Below are positions 45,620-54,027 of a DNA stretch of 64,000 nucleotides, piece by piece (the first letter of the stretch is position 1; each line of letters begins with the position of its first letter). Below the pieces are notes generated by a model that was not told the DNA's origin, did no database searches, and saw only the letters and a list, made by a program, of their open reading frames with translations. This DNA is from JBPOFY01 sp049889815 (lineage in GTDB: Bacteria > Verrucomicrobiota > Verrucomicrobiia > Opitutales > Coraliomargaritaceae), in NCBI GenBank assembly GCA_049889815.1, contig JBMHCR010000028.1, positions 1-64,000 on the forward strand, written 5' to 3'. The translations under genes were made by a program, and so were the position numbers.

Positions 45620-46261
45620 ATGTCTCCTCTATTAAAATCCATCAGTCTTGCAACTCTTGCCCTTATTAGCCCGTCGTTAATAGCTGTGACCATCGATTCA
45701 CGCGGTATACGTAACAAAGCTCTTTTCGGCATAGAGTTCAACGACGGCACCAGAGATTATGTCGCCAAAGAAGGCTCTGTATCCTCGATTTCTATCCAGA
45801 GATATATCACGACCAGCTTCAATGTAGTCGAACTCAACATCGTGACGGATGGCGCAGCCCTCGTTCGGATCTACCATAGTCGCCCAATTAAACCGGGCGA
45901 GCTACAAGAAGCACTGAGCGACGGTGTAAGTGCAACAGGGCTGCCAGGGGCTAGCAGCATTATCCAACGCCCGCTACCTCCTAAAATTCAAGAAATGGCA
46001 GACCGAGCAGCAGGTGTCCAAGAAGCAGTCACTAGCTCCACCGTGATTAAGGACTACCCGCATGCTACGCATGCCCGTACGGTCGAGTATCGTATGTCCA
46101 GTCGAGTCGAACTTTATGAACTTTATGACGAGTTGCGGAAGCACTGGTTAAAGGAACCTGCATTCTTTGAAGGCGGGCAAATCGTCTCCGAGGAAGAAGC
46201 GACCAACAAAGAGATGAAACCGCGCAGCTTAGGCGGAACCTTGTTTAAGGTGGAGAAGTAA
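45620..46261 (+). CDS. Exported protein of unknown function
   Basis: The roughly 213-residue protein has a signal-peptide-like N-terminus (MSPLLKSISLATLALISPSL) from the ATG at 45620; an earlier ATG at 45599 would add seven residues. The mature part has a beta-rich half (about 30-95) and a more helical, charged C-terminal half with an EEEATNKEMKPRSLGG tail. No family was recognised. It is divergent from the ABC transporter with about 50 nt between the starts, so joint regulation is possible. Confidence 0.6.
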   Translation: MSPLLKSISLATLALISPSLIAVTIDSRGIRNKALFGIEFNDGTRDYVAKEGSVSSISIQRYITTSFNVVELNIVTDGAALVRIYHSRPIKPGELQEALSDGVSATGLPGASSIIQRPLPPKIQEMADRAAGVQEAVTSSTVIKDYPHATHARTVEYRMSSRVELYELYDELRKHWLKEPAFFEGGQIVSEEEATNKEMKPRSLGGTLFKVEK

Positions 46262-46292
46262 GCTACACGGAGAGAGCTAAGCCGCGCAGACA

Positions 46293-47954
46293 TCAGGCTT
46301 CGGCCGCAAGGAGCTGAATCGCCTTAAGATCCAGTTTCCCCGTGACGAGCGTCGGCACCACATCGACCTCCTTGAGCTCTTTCGGAACCCATAAATTCGG
46401 CAGACCGGCCTCAGTCAATCGCTCACGGACATCCTTAAGATCGATCTTAAGCTCTTTCGCCGCGATGAGCACCAGTGCCTCGCCTTTTGCCTCATCCGGA
46501 CGCCCTGCGACTGCGAGCATCGGGAACTCGGCATCCAATAAGTCGTATGCTTCAAACAAAGCTTGCTCGACCGTTCCGTGTGGGACCATCTCTCCCCCGA
46601 TTTTAGAGAAACGAGAAAGGCGGCCTTCAATAAAGAGAAAGCCGTCTTCATCAAAATGTCCGATATCTCCGGTGATGAACCATTCACCCTCTTTCACATC
46701 GGCAGTACGGTCGGGCTCATCCAAATAGCCGGCAAAAATATTCGGGCCTTTTAACAAAAGTAAACCAGTAGAGTCAACTGGTAGCACTTCACGCGTATCC
46801 GGATGCACAATACGCGCACCATGCCCCGGCATGAGCCGCCCGACCGAACCAGGGCGATTGCCATCTTTGGAATTTCCAGGATAAGTGCCGCCGCGTGGCG
46901 CATGAGGCAAATTAACACTCACGACTGGAGCAGTCTCCGTGAGTCCATAGCCCTCTAAATACATGCTCTCGAAGGTCGTTTCCCACAGATCAGCAAATCC
47001 CGCAGGGGTCTTTTCTGCGCCTCCGATCACATACTTGAGCGACTTTAACTGCTCTGGTTTCGCGCGTTTCAAGTAGGGCTTAAGGAAAGTCGGTGTGCCC
47101 AACAAAATTGAGGCCGACTCCGCCTCAATCGCTTCAGCTGTTTTCTTAGTCTCCAATGGGGATGGTAGCGTCACCGCCCCACAACCACGTAAAAGTGGAT
47201 ACCAAAGTGCAACCGTAAACCCAAAGCTGTGAAAAATCGGGAGGTTAGCGATGAGCTTTTCATTGGTGGGTAGCAATCCAGAGGCATCGATCTGAGCACA
47301 ATTCCCGAGAATATTTCGGTGCGAGAGCACCACACCCTTTGGTTCGCCGGAGCTACCACTGGTAAACAGTAAAGCCGCTTCTTTCCCGTCACCCGCTGAA
47401 GGAATTTTTAGAAGCTTAGCTAACAGACGTGAAGGCATTGCATACATTGCGCCAAGCAGTGCCACAGCCTTCGCCTTGGGCAGTGTTTTCAGCTCTTCAA
47501 CGATGTCGACAACGCCCTCTTCCGGCCACGGAAACGCTGGTATCTTTTGCTGCACCCGCTCGGTCGATAAAATACAATCAATATCCGCCTTGCGCATACA
47601 GGCCTCTGCACTCGTATGCCCCAACGTGAAGTTTAAATTGACCGGCACCTTACCCGCCAGTACGACCGCTAGGTTCGCGATATAGCCGCCCAGTCCTGGT
47701 GGAAAGATGATTCCGACTCGCGGCTTGTCCGTCCACGAGCTAATACGTTTTGAAAGTAGATAGGAGGCAGCCAGTAAAAAGCCCGACTTCATGTCTTTGC
47801 GCTGAAGCGTACGATCGACGATCAATATGCGCCCGGGACGCCTTGCTAAAGCGATGAAACTTTGGAACGCCAAATGACTCTTAAACTCAGGACGTTTCTG
47901 AAACTCCTCCTCGTTAATATCTAAAATTTGGGGGGCAGCCATCAAGCCAGACAA
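46293..47954 (-). CDS. AMP-forming acyl-activating enzyme (acyl-CoA/acyl-ACP synthetase)
   Basis: The 553-residue ANL-superfamily enzyme activates a carboxylic acid as its adenylate. It has the P-loop-like LLFTSGSSGEPKGVVLSHRN near residue 200, YGLTETAPVVS near 330, GEWFITGDIGHFDEDGF with the conserved Asp, and GRLSRFSKIGGEMV in the C-terminal lid. The layout resembles the synthetase part of Aas, which reloads fatty acids onto ACP or lysophospholipid, and the sequence has no signal peptide. A start at 47942 (MAAPQ) is also possible. The gene follows obg by 28 nt on the same strand. Confidence 0.88.
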   Translation of the reverse strand: MSGLMAAPQILDINEEEFQKRPEFKSHLAFQSFIALARRPGRILIVDRTLQRKDMKSGFLLAASYLLSKRISSWTDKPRVGIIFPPGLGGYIANLAVVLAGKVPVNLNFTLGHTSAEACMRKADIDCILSTERVQQKIPAFPWPEEGVVDIVEELKTLPKAKAVALLGAMYAMPSRLLAKLLKIPSAGDGKEAALLFTSGSSGEPKGVVLSHRNILGNCAQIDASGLLPTNEKLIANLPIFHSFGFTVALWYPLLRGCGAVTLPSPLETKKTAEAIEAESASILLGTPTFLKPYLKRAKPEQLKSLKYVIGGAEKTPAGFADLWETTFESMYLEGYGLTETAPVVSVNLPHAPRGGTYPGNSKDGNRPGSVGRLMPGHGARIVHPDTREVLPVDSTGLLLLKGPNIFAGYLDEPDRTADVKEGEWFITGDIGHFDEDGFLFIEGRLSRFSKIGGEMVPHGTVEQALFEAYDLLDAEFPMLAVAGRPDEAKGEALVLIAAKELKIDLKDVRERLTEAGLPNLWVPKELKEVDVVPTLVTGKLDLKAIQLLAAEA

Positions 47955-47982
47955 AACTAACTAACGAAGTGTTTCAAACGGA

Positions 47983-49014
47983 TTAATCCTCTTCCTCATA
48001 GTCGTCTTCCTGTTCAGCCTCACGAATAGCTAGTACTTCTTTCAGCAACGCTTGTTTAAGCTCCTCAAAGCCCTCATCGGACACACAGGAAATCGGGTAG
48101 ATCGGCTCTTTTACCTTCTTTCGCAGTGCTTGCAAATTTTTTACGGCATCGGGCTCGTCCATCTTATTCGCGGCGACCAGCACCGGCTTACGAACAAGAC
48201 CCGGCATATAAAGTTTCAATTCATTCATCAGGACTCGGTAGTCAGCGATCGGCTCACGACCATCCGTGCCCTGAGTATCGAGCATGATCAGCAGCACTTT
48301 ACAGCGCTCAACATGCTTGAGAAAGCGATGCCCAAGGCCGCGATTTTCGCTGGCGCCTTCGATTAAACCGGGAATGTCCGCTAGTGTGATTCGCTCGTAC
48401 TGCTCCAGATACTCCAACACGCCAACTGTTGGGAACATCGTGGTAAATGGATAGGGACCCGTCTTGGGGTGCGCGTTGGTCACCATATTGAGGAGCGTTG
48501 ACTTACCCGCATTTGGAAACCCGATGAGCCCCACATCCGCAATGGTTTTGATGACGAGCCGAAAGTCACCCGATTCACCCGGCTTACCCAGCGTGAATTG
48601 ACGTGGTGCCTGATTCGTAGACGACTTAAAGCTGGTATTACCTTTGCCGCCCTCGCCACCTTCCAATACGAGCTCCCGATCGCCGTGTCCAAGGACCTCG
48701 GCAATCACATCTTCCGTATCGCGATCTACCAAAATAGTGCCGACGGGCACCTTGAGAATGATGTCCGCTCCATTTGCGCCGTGTTGATCCGAACCACGAC
48801 CAGGTTCGCCATTTTTTGCCTGCCAACCAGGCTTGAAATGATAGCGGGTTAGATCGGCGACATTGCTATCTCCTTCAATATAAACATTGCCACCAATTCC
48901 CCCATTGCCTCCGTCTGGACCGCCCTTGGGTTCATACTTAGCACGGCGAAAACTGAAACAGCCGTCGCCTCCATTGCCAGCTCTGAAGCTGACTTTAACC
49001 TCGTCATAAAACAT
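47983..49014 (-). CDS. obg: Obg-family GTPase
   Basis: Obg is an essential ribosome-associated GTPase linked to 50S assembly and stress. The 343-residue protein has the glycine-rich N-terminal Obg fold (VSFRAGNGGDGCFSFRR to about residue 155), then the G domain with G1 GFPNAGKST, G3 DIPGLIEG, G4 NKMD and G5-like SCVS. There is a short acidic C-terminal tail and no TGS domain. It is divergent from the ppx/gppA-type gene. Confidence 0.97.
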   Translation of the reverse strand: MFYDEVKVSFRAGNGGDGCFSFRRAKYEPKGGPDGGNGGIGGNVYIEGDSNVADLTRYHFKPGWQAKNGEPGRGSDQHGANGADIILKVPVGTILVDRDTEDVIAEVLGHGDRELVLEGGEGGKGNTSFKSSTNQAPRQFTLGKPGESGDFRLVIKTIADVGLIGFPNAGKSTLLNMVTNAHPKTGPYPFTTMFPTVGVLEYLEQYERITLADIPGLIEGASENRGLGHRFLKHVERCKVLLIMLDTQGTDGREPIADYRVLMNELKLYMPGLVRKPVLVAANKMDEPDAVKNLQALRKKVKEPIYPISCVSDEGFEELKQALLKEVLAIREAEQEDDYEEED

Positions 49015-49088
49015 CCTAAGGTTTTCATCTCAACAATCACGCTTTGCAACTTCAAACGAGAATTCAGTTGCGTGGCCCCCTCTCAGAT

Positions 49089-50030
49089 ATGTCATCCAAA
49101 GAAACCGTCGCAGCAATCGATGTCGGCAGCAATTCCATTAAGCTGCTTATCGCTCAATCGAATACTGATGCAAGCGATATCGTGACGGTATTTACCGAGA
49201 CGATCGAAACTCGAATCAGCACGGGAATCAGTCGTGAGCTGCCGAGTCTTTCAGCGGAAGCGATCCACGCCGGCACCGAAACGATTCAGGTTCTCGTGGA
49301 GTTGGCGCGCAACTACAACCCAAGCCAATTGCAGATCGTTGCGACGAGTGCGGTTCGCGATGCAATCAATGGACAAGACTTTATCGACAGTGTGCGCGAG
49401 CGCTGTGGACACACAATACGCGTACTCAGTGGCACGGAAGAGGCGACTTTGATCGGTAAAGGCTTGGCCTGCGATCCTGCAATTGAAGCGACAACGCGGT
49501 TCATACAAATGGATATCGGTGGAGGCAGCCTGGAGCTGATACGGTTCAACGCGGGTGCCATCGAACAGGCGATCTCGCTGCAGCTCGGCGCGGTGCGACT
49601 CACCGAGCGGTTTGTAAGCGACCGCGAAGCTCCACTTGATACTGAAACTGAGGCTAGCATCCGAGCGCATGTTCAAAATGAGCTAGAATGTTGCGGTTTG
49701 CCCTTCGATCCAAATGAGGACCCGCTGATTGCAACAGGTGGTGCGCTTTCGGTGGCACGAGCTGTGCTTGCCGCCGAGGCCGAAATGACCATCGATCACT
49801 TTCGTGCCGAGCTGAGCATTGAGGACATTACAAGGCTCAAAGAAAAACTGGCTGCCCTGCCCTTGCATGAACGTATGGAAGTACCAAACCTACCGGTATC
49901 CCGAGCGGACATCGTGCCAACCGCATTGATCACCATCGAAGCGCTGCTCGAGCACGCACAACGCAGGCAGCTGACGCACTCTTTCTACAACCTACGTTAT
50001 GGCCTAGTCGCAGAAATGCTGAGAGTGTAG
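49089..50030 (+). CDS. Ppx/GppA-family phosphatase
   Basis: The 313-residue protein hydrolyses either polyphosphate or (p)ppGpp intermediates. It has the actin-like ATPase layout with IDVGSNSIKLLIA at the N-terminus, ATSAVRDA near 95, SGTEEATLIGKG near 120, and MDIGGGSLELI near 150. At about 310 residues it is the short two-domain form without the C-terminal HD-like domain of E. coli Ppx. The ATG at 49089 is where the family begins. Its stop codon TAG is the first part of a repeat arm (50027 onward), an odd junction. Confidence 0.9.
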   Translation: MSSKETVAAIDVGSNSIKLLIAQSNTDASDIVTVFTETIETRISTGISRELPSLSAEAIHAGTETIQVLVELARNYNPSQLQIVATSAVRDAINGQDFIDSVRERCGHTIRVLSGTEEATLIGKGLACDPAIEATTRFIQMDIGGGSLELIRFNAGAIEQAISLQLGAVRLTERFVSDREAPLDTETEASIRAHVQNELECCGLPFDPNEDPLIATGGALSVARAVLAAEAEMTIDHFRAELSIEDITRLKEKLAALPLHERMEVPNLPVSRADIVPTALITIEALLEHAQRRQLTHSFYNLRYGLVAEMLRV

Positions 50031-50055
50031 GGGCGCAACTTGATGCGCCTCCACG
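50027..50055. repeat. Half copy of the REP-like element, overlapping the ppx/gppA stop
   Basis: GTAGGGGCGCAACTTGATGC and the next three bases match the left arm of the palindrome at 28159 with a single difference over 23 bases. No right arm follows. The first bases supply the stop codon of the upstream gene, and hisD ends at 50061. Confidence 0.7.
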
Positions 50056-50060
50056 ATTCA

Positions 50061-51356
50061 TTACAAGCGAATCGTTAGCGAGTGACCGTGGGCGTCTAGT
50101 TTCTCAAGGCGTGCGAAGGTCTCCACCACTGGAGCAGCTTTGGCAAGGCTCTTAGCGTCGTAGCGCAAGACGCTGGAGCGGCGAAGAAAATCCGTCGCTT
50201 GGAGTCCACTGAAGAAGCGTCCGGCGCGTCCGGTTGGAAGTGTGTGGCTTGGACCCGCGGTGAAATCACCGAGTACTGTTGGCGTCATGTAGCCCTGCAA
50301 AATCGCACCCGCAGTAGTAATCTGCTTGGTCAGATCATTCAGTGACTTGTCGGCGACCTGCAGTTCAAGGTGCTCCGGCGCGATGTAGTTTGCCACCTCA
50401 GCAGTTTGTGAAAGGGTCTTACAAATCACCGCAAGGAAGCGGGACTTGAGAACCCTCTCGCACTTATCGGCGTGTGCGCAATCGGGAAGTTGTTTCTCAA
50501 TCGCGGCACCGATCCTTTTGACGAGTGCCTGGCTGGTGCTGACGAGATAGAGGATCTCTTTACCGCTGCCGTGCTCGGCTTGGGCAAGCAAATCAGCTGC
50601 AACGTGACGCGGATTGGCGCCAGCATCGGTGATTACCATCACCTCACTCGGGCCTGGAAGTAAGTCGATACCAACGGTGCCGAGAACTTGGCGCTTGGCT
50701 TCCATGACAAAGGCATTGCCCGGGCCGAAGATCTTGTCGACGGCAGGAATTGTCTTGGTGCCATAAGCCATGGCTCCAACCGCTTGAACACCACCAATTT
50801 TGTAAACCTCTTCGATACCACAGAGTGACAGGGCCGCCAGCATGCCAGGTGCAATCGAACCGTCTGCAGCGGGTGGTGTGCACACCGCGATCTCAGGACA
50901 CTTCACCAACTTTGCCAAGACAGCCGTCATGACCACTGTAGAGACTAACGGAACATTGCCACCTGGGATATACAACCCTACTCGATTGATCGGATAGAAC
51001 CGCTCGCCGACAATGCCGCCCTGAGCGTTCTTTGATTTCCAATCGTTTGGTAGGGTTTGCTTGTGAAATTCTTTAACGAGGGCAATGGACTCGCGAATCG
51101 CTTTCTGGTCCGCGGCCGACAGGCTCTTCTCTGCAGCCTTCAATTCTTTTGGGTCAACGCGCATTCCTTTCGCTGTGAGTTTCGCACCGTCGAACTTTTC
51201 GGTATATTTTAAGACAGCTTGATCACCGTGAGCTTTTACGCCCGCCAATACTCCAGAGACGACGGATGAAGCGTCGCCAGAAGCAATCGTCGTTTCGCAA
51301 AAATTGCGAAGTGCGCTCTTAAATTTGGGCGTGTCTGAAAACTCGATGGTTTGCAT
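50061..51356 (-). CDS. hisD: Histidinol dehydrogenase
   Basis: HisD oxidises histidinol to histidine in two NAD-linked steps. The 431-residue protein has YIPGGNVPLVSTVVMTAV, the conserved FGPGNAFV, GIDLLPGPSEVMVI, LAQAEHGSGKE and EHLELQV, with the zinc and catalytic histidines in the usual places (for example QAEHG and GPSHTLPTG). Length is normal. No other his gene is nearby, so it is separate from any histidine operon. The LolA-like gene lies 47 nt upstream on the same strand. Confidence 0.97.
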   Translation of the reverse strand: MQTIEFSDTPKFKSALRNFCETTIASGDASSVVSGVLAGVKAHGDQAVLKYTEKFDGAKLTAKGMRVDPKELKAAEKSLSAADQKAIRESIALVKEFHKQTLPNDWKSKNAQGGIVGERFYPINRVGLYIPGGNVPLVSTVVMTAVLAKLVKCPEIAVCTPPAADGSIAPGMLAALSLCGIEEVYKIGGVQAVGAMAYGTKTIPAVDKIFGPGNAFVMEAKRQVLGTVGIDLLPGPSEVMVITDAGANPRHVAADLLAQAEHGSGKEILYLVSTSQALVKRIGAAIEKQLPDCAHADKCERVLKSRFLAVICKTLSQTAEVANYIAPEHLELQVADKSLNDLTKQITTAGAILQGYMTPTVLGDFTAGPSHTLPTGRAGRFFSGLQATDFLRRSSVLRYDAKSLAKAAPVVETFARLEKLDAHGHSLTIRL

Positions 51357-51403
51357 AGCGATGATAGAGAACAGATCGCTTGCTCTGCTGCAAGCCCACG
51401 TAG

Positions 51404-52132
51404 CTACTTTTTGGGGCGTCCGACCGGGATATCGAAAATACCCTCCTGTAGCGGCTCGTTCGTGCGAATCGAACTCAGATAAATCGTATGCAGCTTGGCA
51501 CCGGCTTCGTAATACTCAATCGCTTCAGGAAAACGGATGCCGCCAATATTTTGCACACCTACACCCACGCTCTCTAGATTCTTTTCAGTAAGAGTTGATA
51601 CCAATTTATCGTCGTTGACTGAGAAAAATCGAATCGTTGTGAGTCCGTCTTGGCACTCATATCTTAACTTGTGACAGCGAATACCACGACGTTGCTCAAT
51701 ACCTTCGTAAGTGACCAGCTCTTCACCCTTTAGATCTGGTCGGTAAAAGCTGAAAAACTGCTTGGTAGAAAACTCCACACGCGCCTTTTCAGACCGTGTC
51801 AATTTACGCATTTTCGACGCACCCGTTTCCAGATTGGAGCGAATGATGCAGGCTTCTTCGCCATTCAAGATATGGGTTTCGACGATATCATCGATTCGGA
51901 TCTCCATACGCTGCGAGCTCGGCTTGCGCGCGATGATCAACAAGCTAGCGGGAGGAATTTGTGGTCGATTTGGCTCGAGACGGCCATCGATCTGAAGGGT
52001 GACTAGACCATCGAGCTTAACACTCACTCCAATCGTCGCTCTGGCACGATTAATGATATCTGAGACATCAGCTGTCTGAGCCAGCAGAGAGCCGGCACAT
52101 GCAAACAAACAAATAGATAAAAGAAGTCTCAT
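51404..52132 (-). CDS. Outer-membrane lipoprotein-sorting (LolA-like) family protein
   Basis: The roughly 242-residue exported protein has a clear signal peptide (MRLLLSICLFACAGSLLAQ) and a mostly beta-strand mature region ending in an IYLSSIRTNEPLQEGIFDIP segment, as in the LolA/LolB-like fold that carries lipids or lipoproteins in the periplasm. The start at 52132 gives the normal signal peptide. It could instead belong to a related family of unknown role. It lies between guaA and hisD on the same strand. Confidence 0.65.
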   Translation of the reverse strand: MRLLLSICLFACAGSLLAQTADVSDIINRARATIGVSVKLDGLVTLQIDGRLEPNRPQIPPASLLIIARKPSSQRMEIRIDDIVETHILNGEEACIIRSNLETGASKMRKLTRSEKARVEFSTKQFFSFYRPDLKGEELVTYEGIEQRRGIRCHKLRYECQDGLTTIRFFSVNDDKLVSTLTEKNLESVGVGVQNIGGIRFPEAIEYYEAGAKLHTIYLSSIRTNEPLQEGIFDIPVGRPKK

Positions 52133-52187
52133 AGTCGGCGGTTTGAGACAGGTCATAGACGAGGAGGTTCAATCAGAGCGAGGAAGC

Positions 52188-53735
52188 TTACTCCCACTCA
52201 ATTGTGCTAGGCGGTTTGGAGCTGATGTCGAGAACGACGCGATTACACCCGGAAACTTCATTGATGATGCGGCTAGAGATGGTGCGCAGTAACTCGTAAG
52301 GGACTCGCGCCCAATCAGCGGTCATCGCATCGACACTTTCCACGATACGCAGCGCCACGACATTTTCATAAGTGCGCTCATCTCCCATCACGCCGACTGT
52401 TTTGACCGGAAGAAACACGCAGAAGGATTGCCAAACTTTGTAGTAGAGATCCGCAGCCATCATCTCTTCGTGAAGAATCGCATCTGCCTTACGTAACACG
52501 ACGAGGTCTTCCTCCTTGATCGGTCCCATGACCCGCACACCCAATCCCGGGCCTGGGAACGGCTGGCGCCAAACGACCTCTTTCGGGAGCCCCAACTGAG
52601 TTCCTAGCTCGCGCACTTCGTCCTTGAACAACTCACGCAGCGGCTCGAGGAGCTTAAGGTTCATCTTCTCGGGCAAGCCACCGACATTGTGGTGGCTCTT
52701 AATCAAAGCCGCTGGATTACCGTCAATCGCGACGGATTCGATTACATCTGGGTATAAGGTACCTTGCGCGAGAAAGGTATAGTTGCCACTCTCCTTCAAA
52801 TCTGTCACAGCCTCGTCGAAGACTTCGACAAAGGTGTTACCAATAATCTTACGCTTTTGCTCGGGATCCGAAACGCCGGCCAGACGATCCAAGAACAGCT
52901 TACGCTTATCGGCGACGCGGACATCGAGATCAAAGTGATCACCGTAGAGTTTCTCTACCTGCTCACGCTCGTGGAGGCGGAGCAGACCATTATCGACAAA
53001 TACACAGGTGAGCTGCTTGCCAATAGCCTTATGAATAAGCGCCGCAGCAACGGACGAATCGACTCCACCAGATAGTCCCAAGATAACATGCTCAGCCCCC
53101 ACTGTCTCACGAATATTTTGTACCGTTTGATCGATGTAATTTGCCATCGACCAATCCGAGTCACAACCACAAATCTTAAAGAGGAAATTTGCAATCACCT
53201 CGGTGCCCATCTCGGAGTGCGCCACTTCCGGGTGAAACTGCATACCATAGAAATTACGCTCTGCATCTTGAATCGTCGCATACGGGGAGTTCTCTGTTGA
53301 AGCAACCGCTTCAAAACCATGCGGAAGCGCTTCAAGGCGATCTCCATGTGAATTCCATACTCGCAGCGAATCCGGAAGGCCTTCGAAAAGCTTACCCTTG
53401 ATCGCGATATTCAAAGTGCCGTGGCCGAACTCGCGCTCTTCGCTCTTAGCAACTTTACCGCCCAACATGTGAGCCATGAGCTGCTCGCCGTAGCAGATAC
53501 CGAGCACTGGCACGCCCATTTCAAACACTGCAGCATCTGGGCGCGGTGATCCTTCGATCAATACTGAGGACGGTCCGCCAGAAAGAATGACACCGCGCAC
53601 CCCTGCTTCAGCCAAAACACTCGCTTGCGTGTTATATGGATAAATTCGTGAAAGAACGTTGGCCTCACGGATACGACGCGCGATTACCTGCGTATATTGA
53701 GAACCGAAATCGAGAACTGCGATATGTTGTGGCAT
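52188..53735 (-). CDS. guaA: GMP synthase (glutamine-hydrolysing)
   Basis: GuaA converts XMP to GMP with ATP and glutamine. The 515-residue protein has the N-terminal class I glutaminase (GICYGEQLMAH with the catalytic Cys near residue 83, and HPEVAHSEMG with the His-Glu pair), the ATP-pyrophosphatase P-loop LSGGVDSSVAAALIH near residue 225, and the C-terminal dimer domain ending in KPPSTIEWE. GICYG is normally followed by Met; here it is Glu, next to the catalytic Cys, a minor variation. Confidence 0.97.
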   Translation of the reverse strand: MPQHIAVLDFGSQYTQVIARRIREANVLSRIYPYNTQASVLAEAGVRGVILSGGPSSVLIEGSPRPDAAVFEMGVPVLGICYGEQLMAHMLGGKVAKSEEREFGHGTLNIAIKGKLFEGLPDSLRVWNSHGDRLEALPHGFEAVASTENSPYATIQDAERNFYGMQFHPEVAHSEMGTEVIANFLFKICGCDSDWSMANYIDQTVQNIRETVGAEHVILGLSGGVDSSVAAALIHKAIGKQLTCVFVDNGLLRLHEREQVEKLYGDHFDLDVRVADKRKLFLDRLAGVSDPEQKRKIIGNTFVEVFDEAVTDLKESGNYTFLAQGTLYPDVIESVAIDGNPAALIKSHHNVGGLPEKMNLKLLEPLRELFKDEVRELGTQLGLPKEVVWRQPFPGPGLGVRVMGPIKEEDLVVLRKADAILHEEMMAADLYYKVWQSFCVFLPVKTVGVMGDERTYENVVALRIVESVDAMTADWARVPYELLRTISSRIINEVSGCNRVVLDISSKPPSTIEWE

Positions 53736-53781
53736 GCTAATAGGTTAAATTGGAAAGTATGGAGTTGAACTTTAGAAACTT

Positions 53782-54015
53782 TTAAAACCTCAAGCGTCCA
53801 TTGGTAAAGCCGCATTCTGGACATTCGCACTCTTCTCTGCCGTGCGGACCTGTGTAAATGTGGCTGCACTTGATACAGTGGTAAATGACTTTCGAACGTT
53901 GGGCTTCGTGTAGGTGTTGATCACGCCAATCGTAATAGAACCATATACCGAAAAGCAAAATGAAGCCCGCTCCGAGATAGAGCAAAATAAAGACATCTAC
54001 ATCCAGTCCGACCAC
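53782..54015 (-). CDS. Small membrane protein with a zinc-ribbon tail
   Basis: The 77-residue protein has one membrane helix near the N-terminus (about residues 8-27) and a cytosolic zinc-ribbon-like tail with CIKC and CECPECG, giving four or more ligands. It is located 12 nt after the smc stop on the same strand, so it is likely co-transcribed with smc. Similar one-helix zinc-ribbon proteins are common in this phylum but their role is unknown. Confidence 0.7.
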   Translation of the reverse strand: MVGLDVDVFILLYLGAGFILLFGIWFYYDWRDQHLHEAQRSKVIYHCIKCSHIYTGPHGREECECPECGFTNGRLRF

Positions 54016-54027
54016 GGGCGAAATGAA

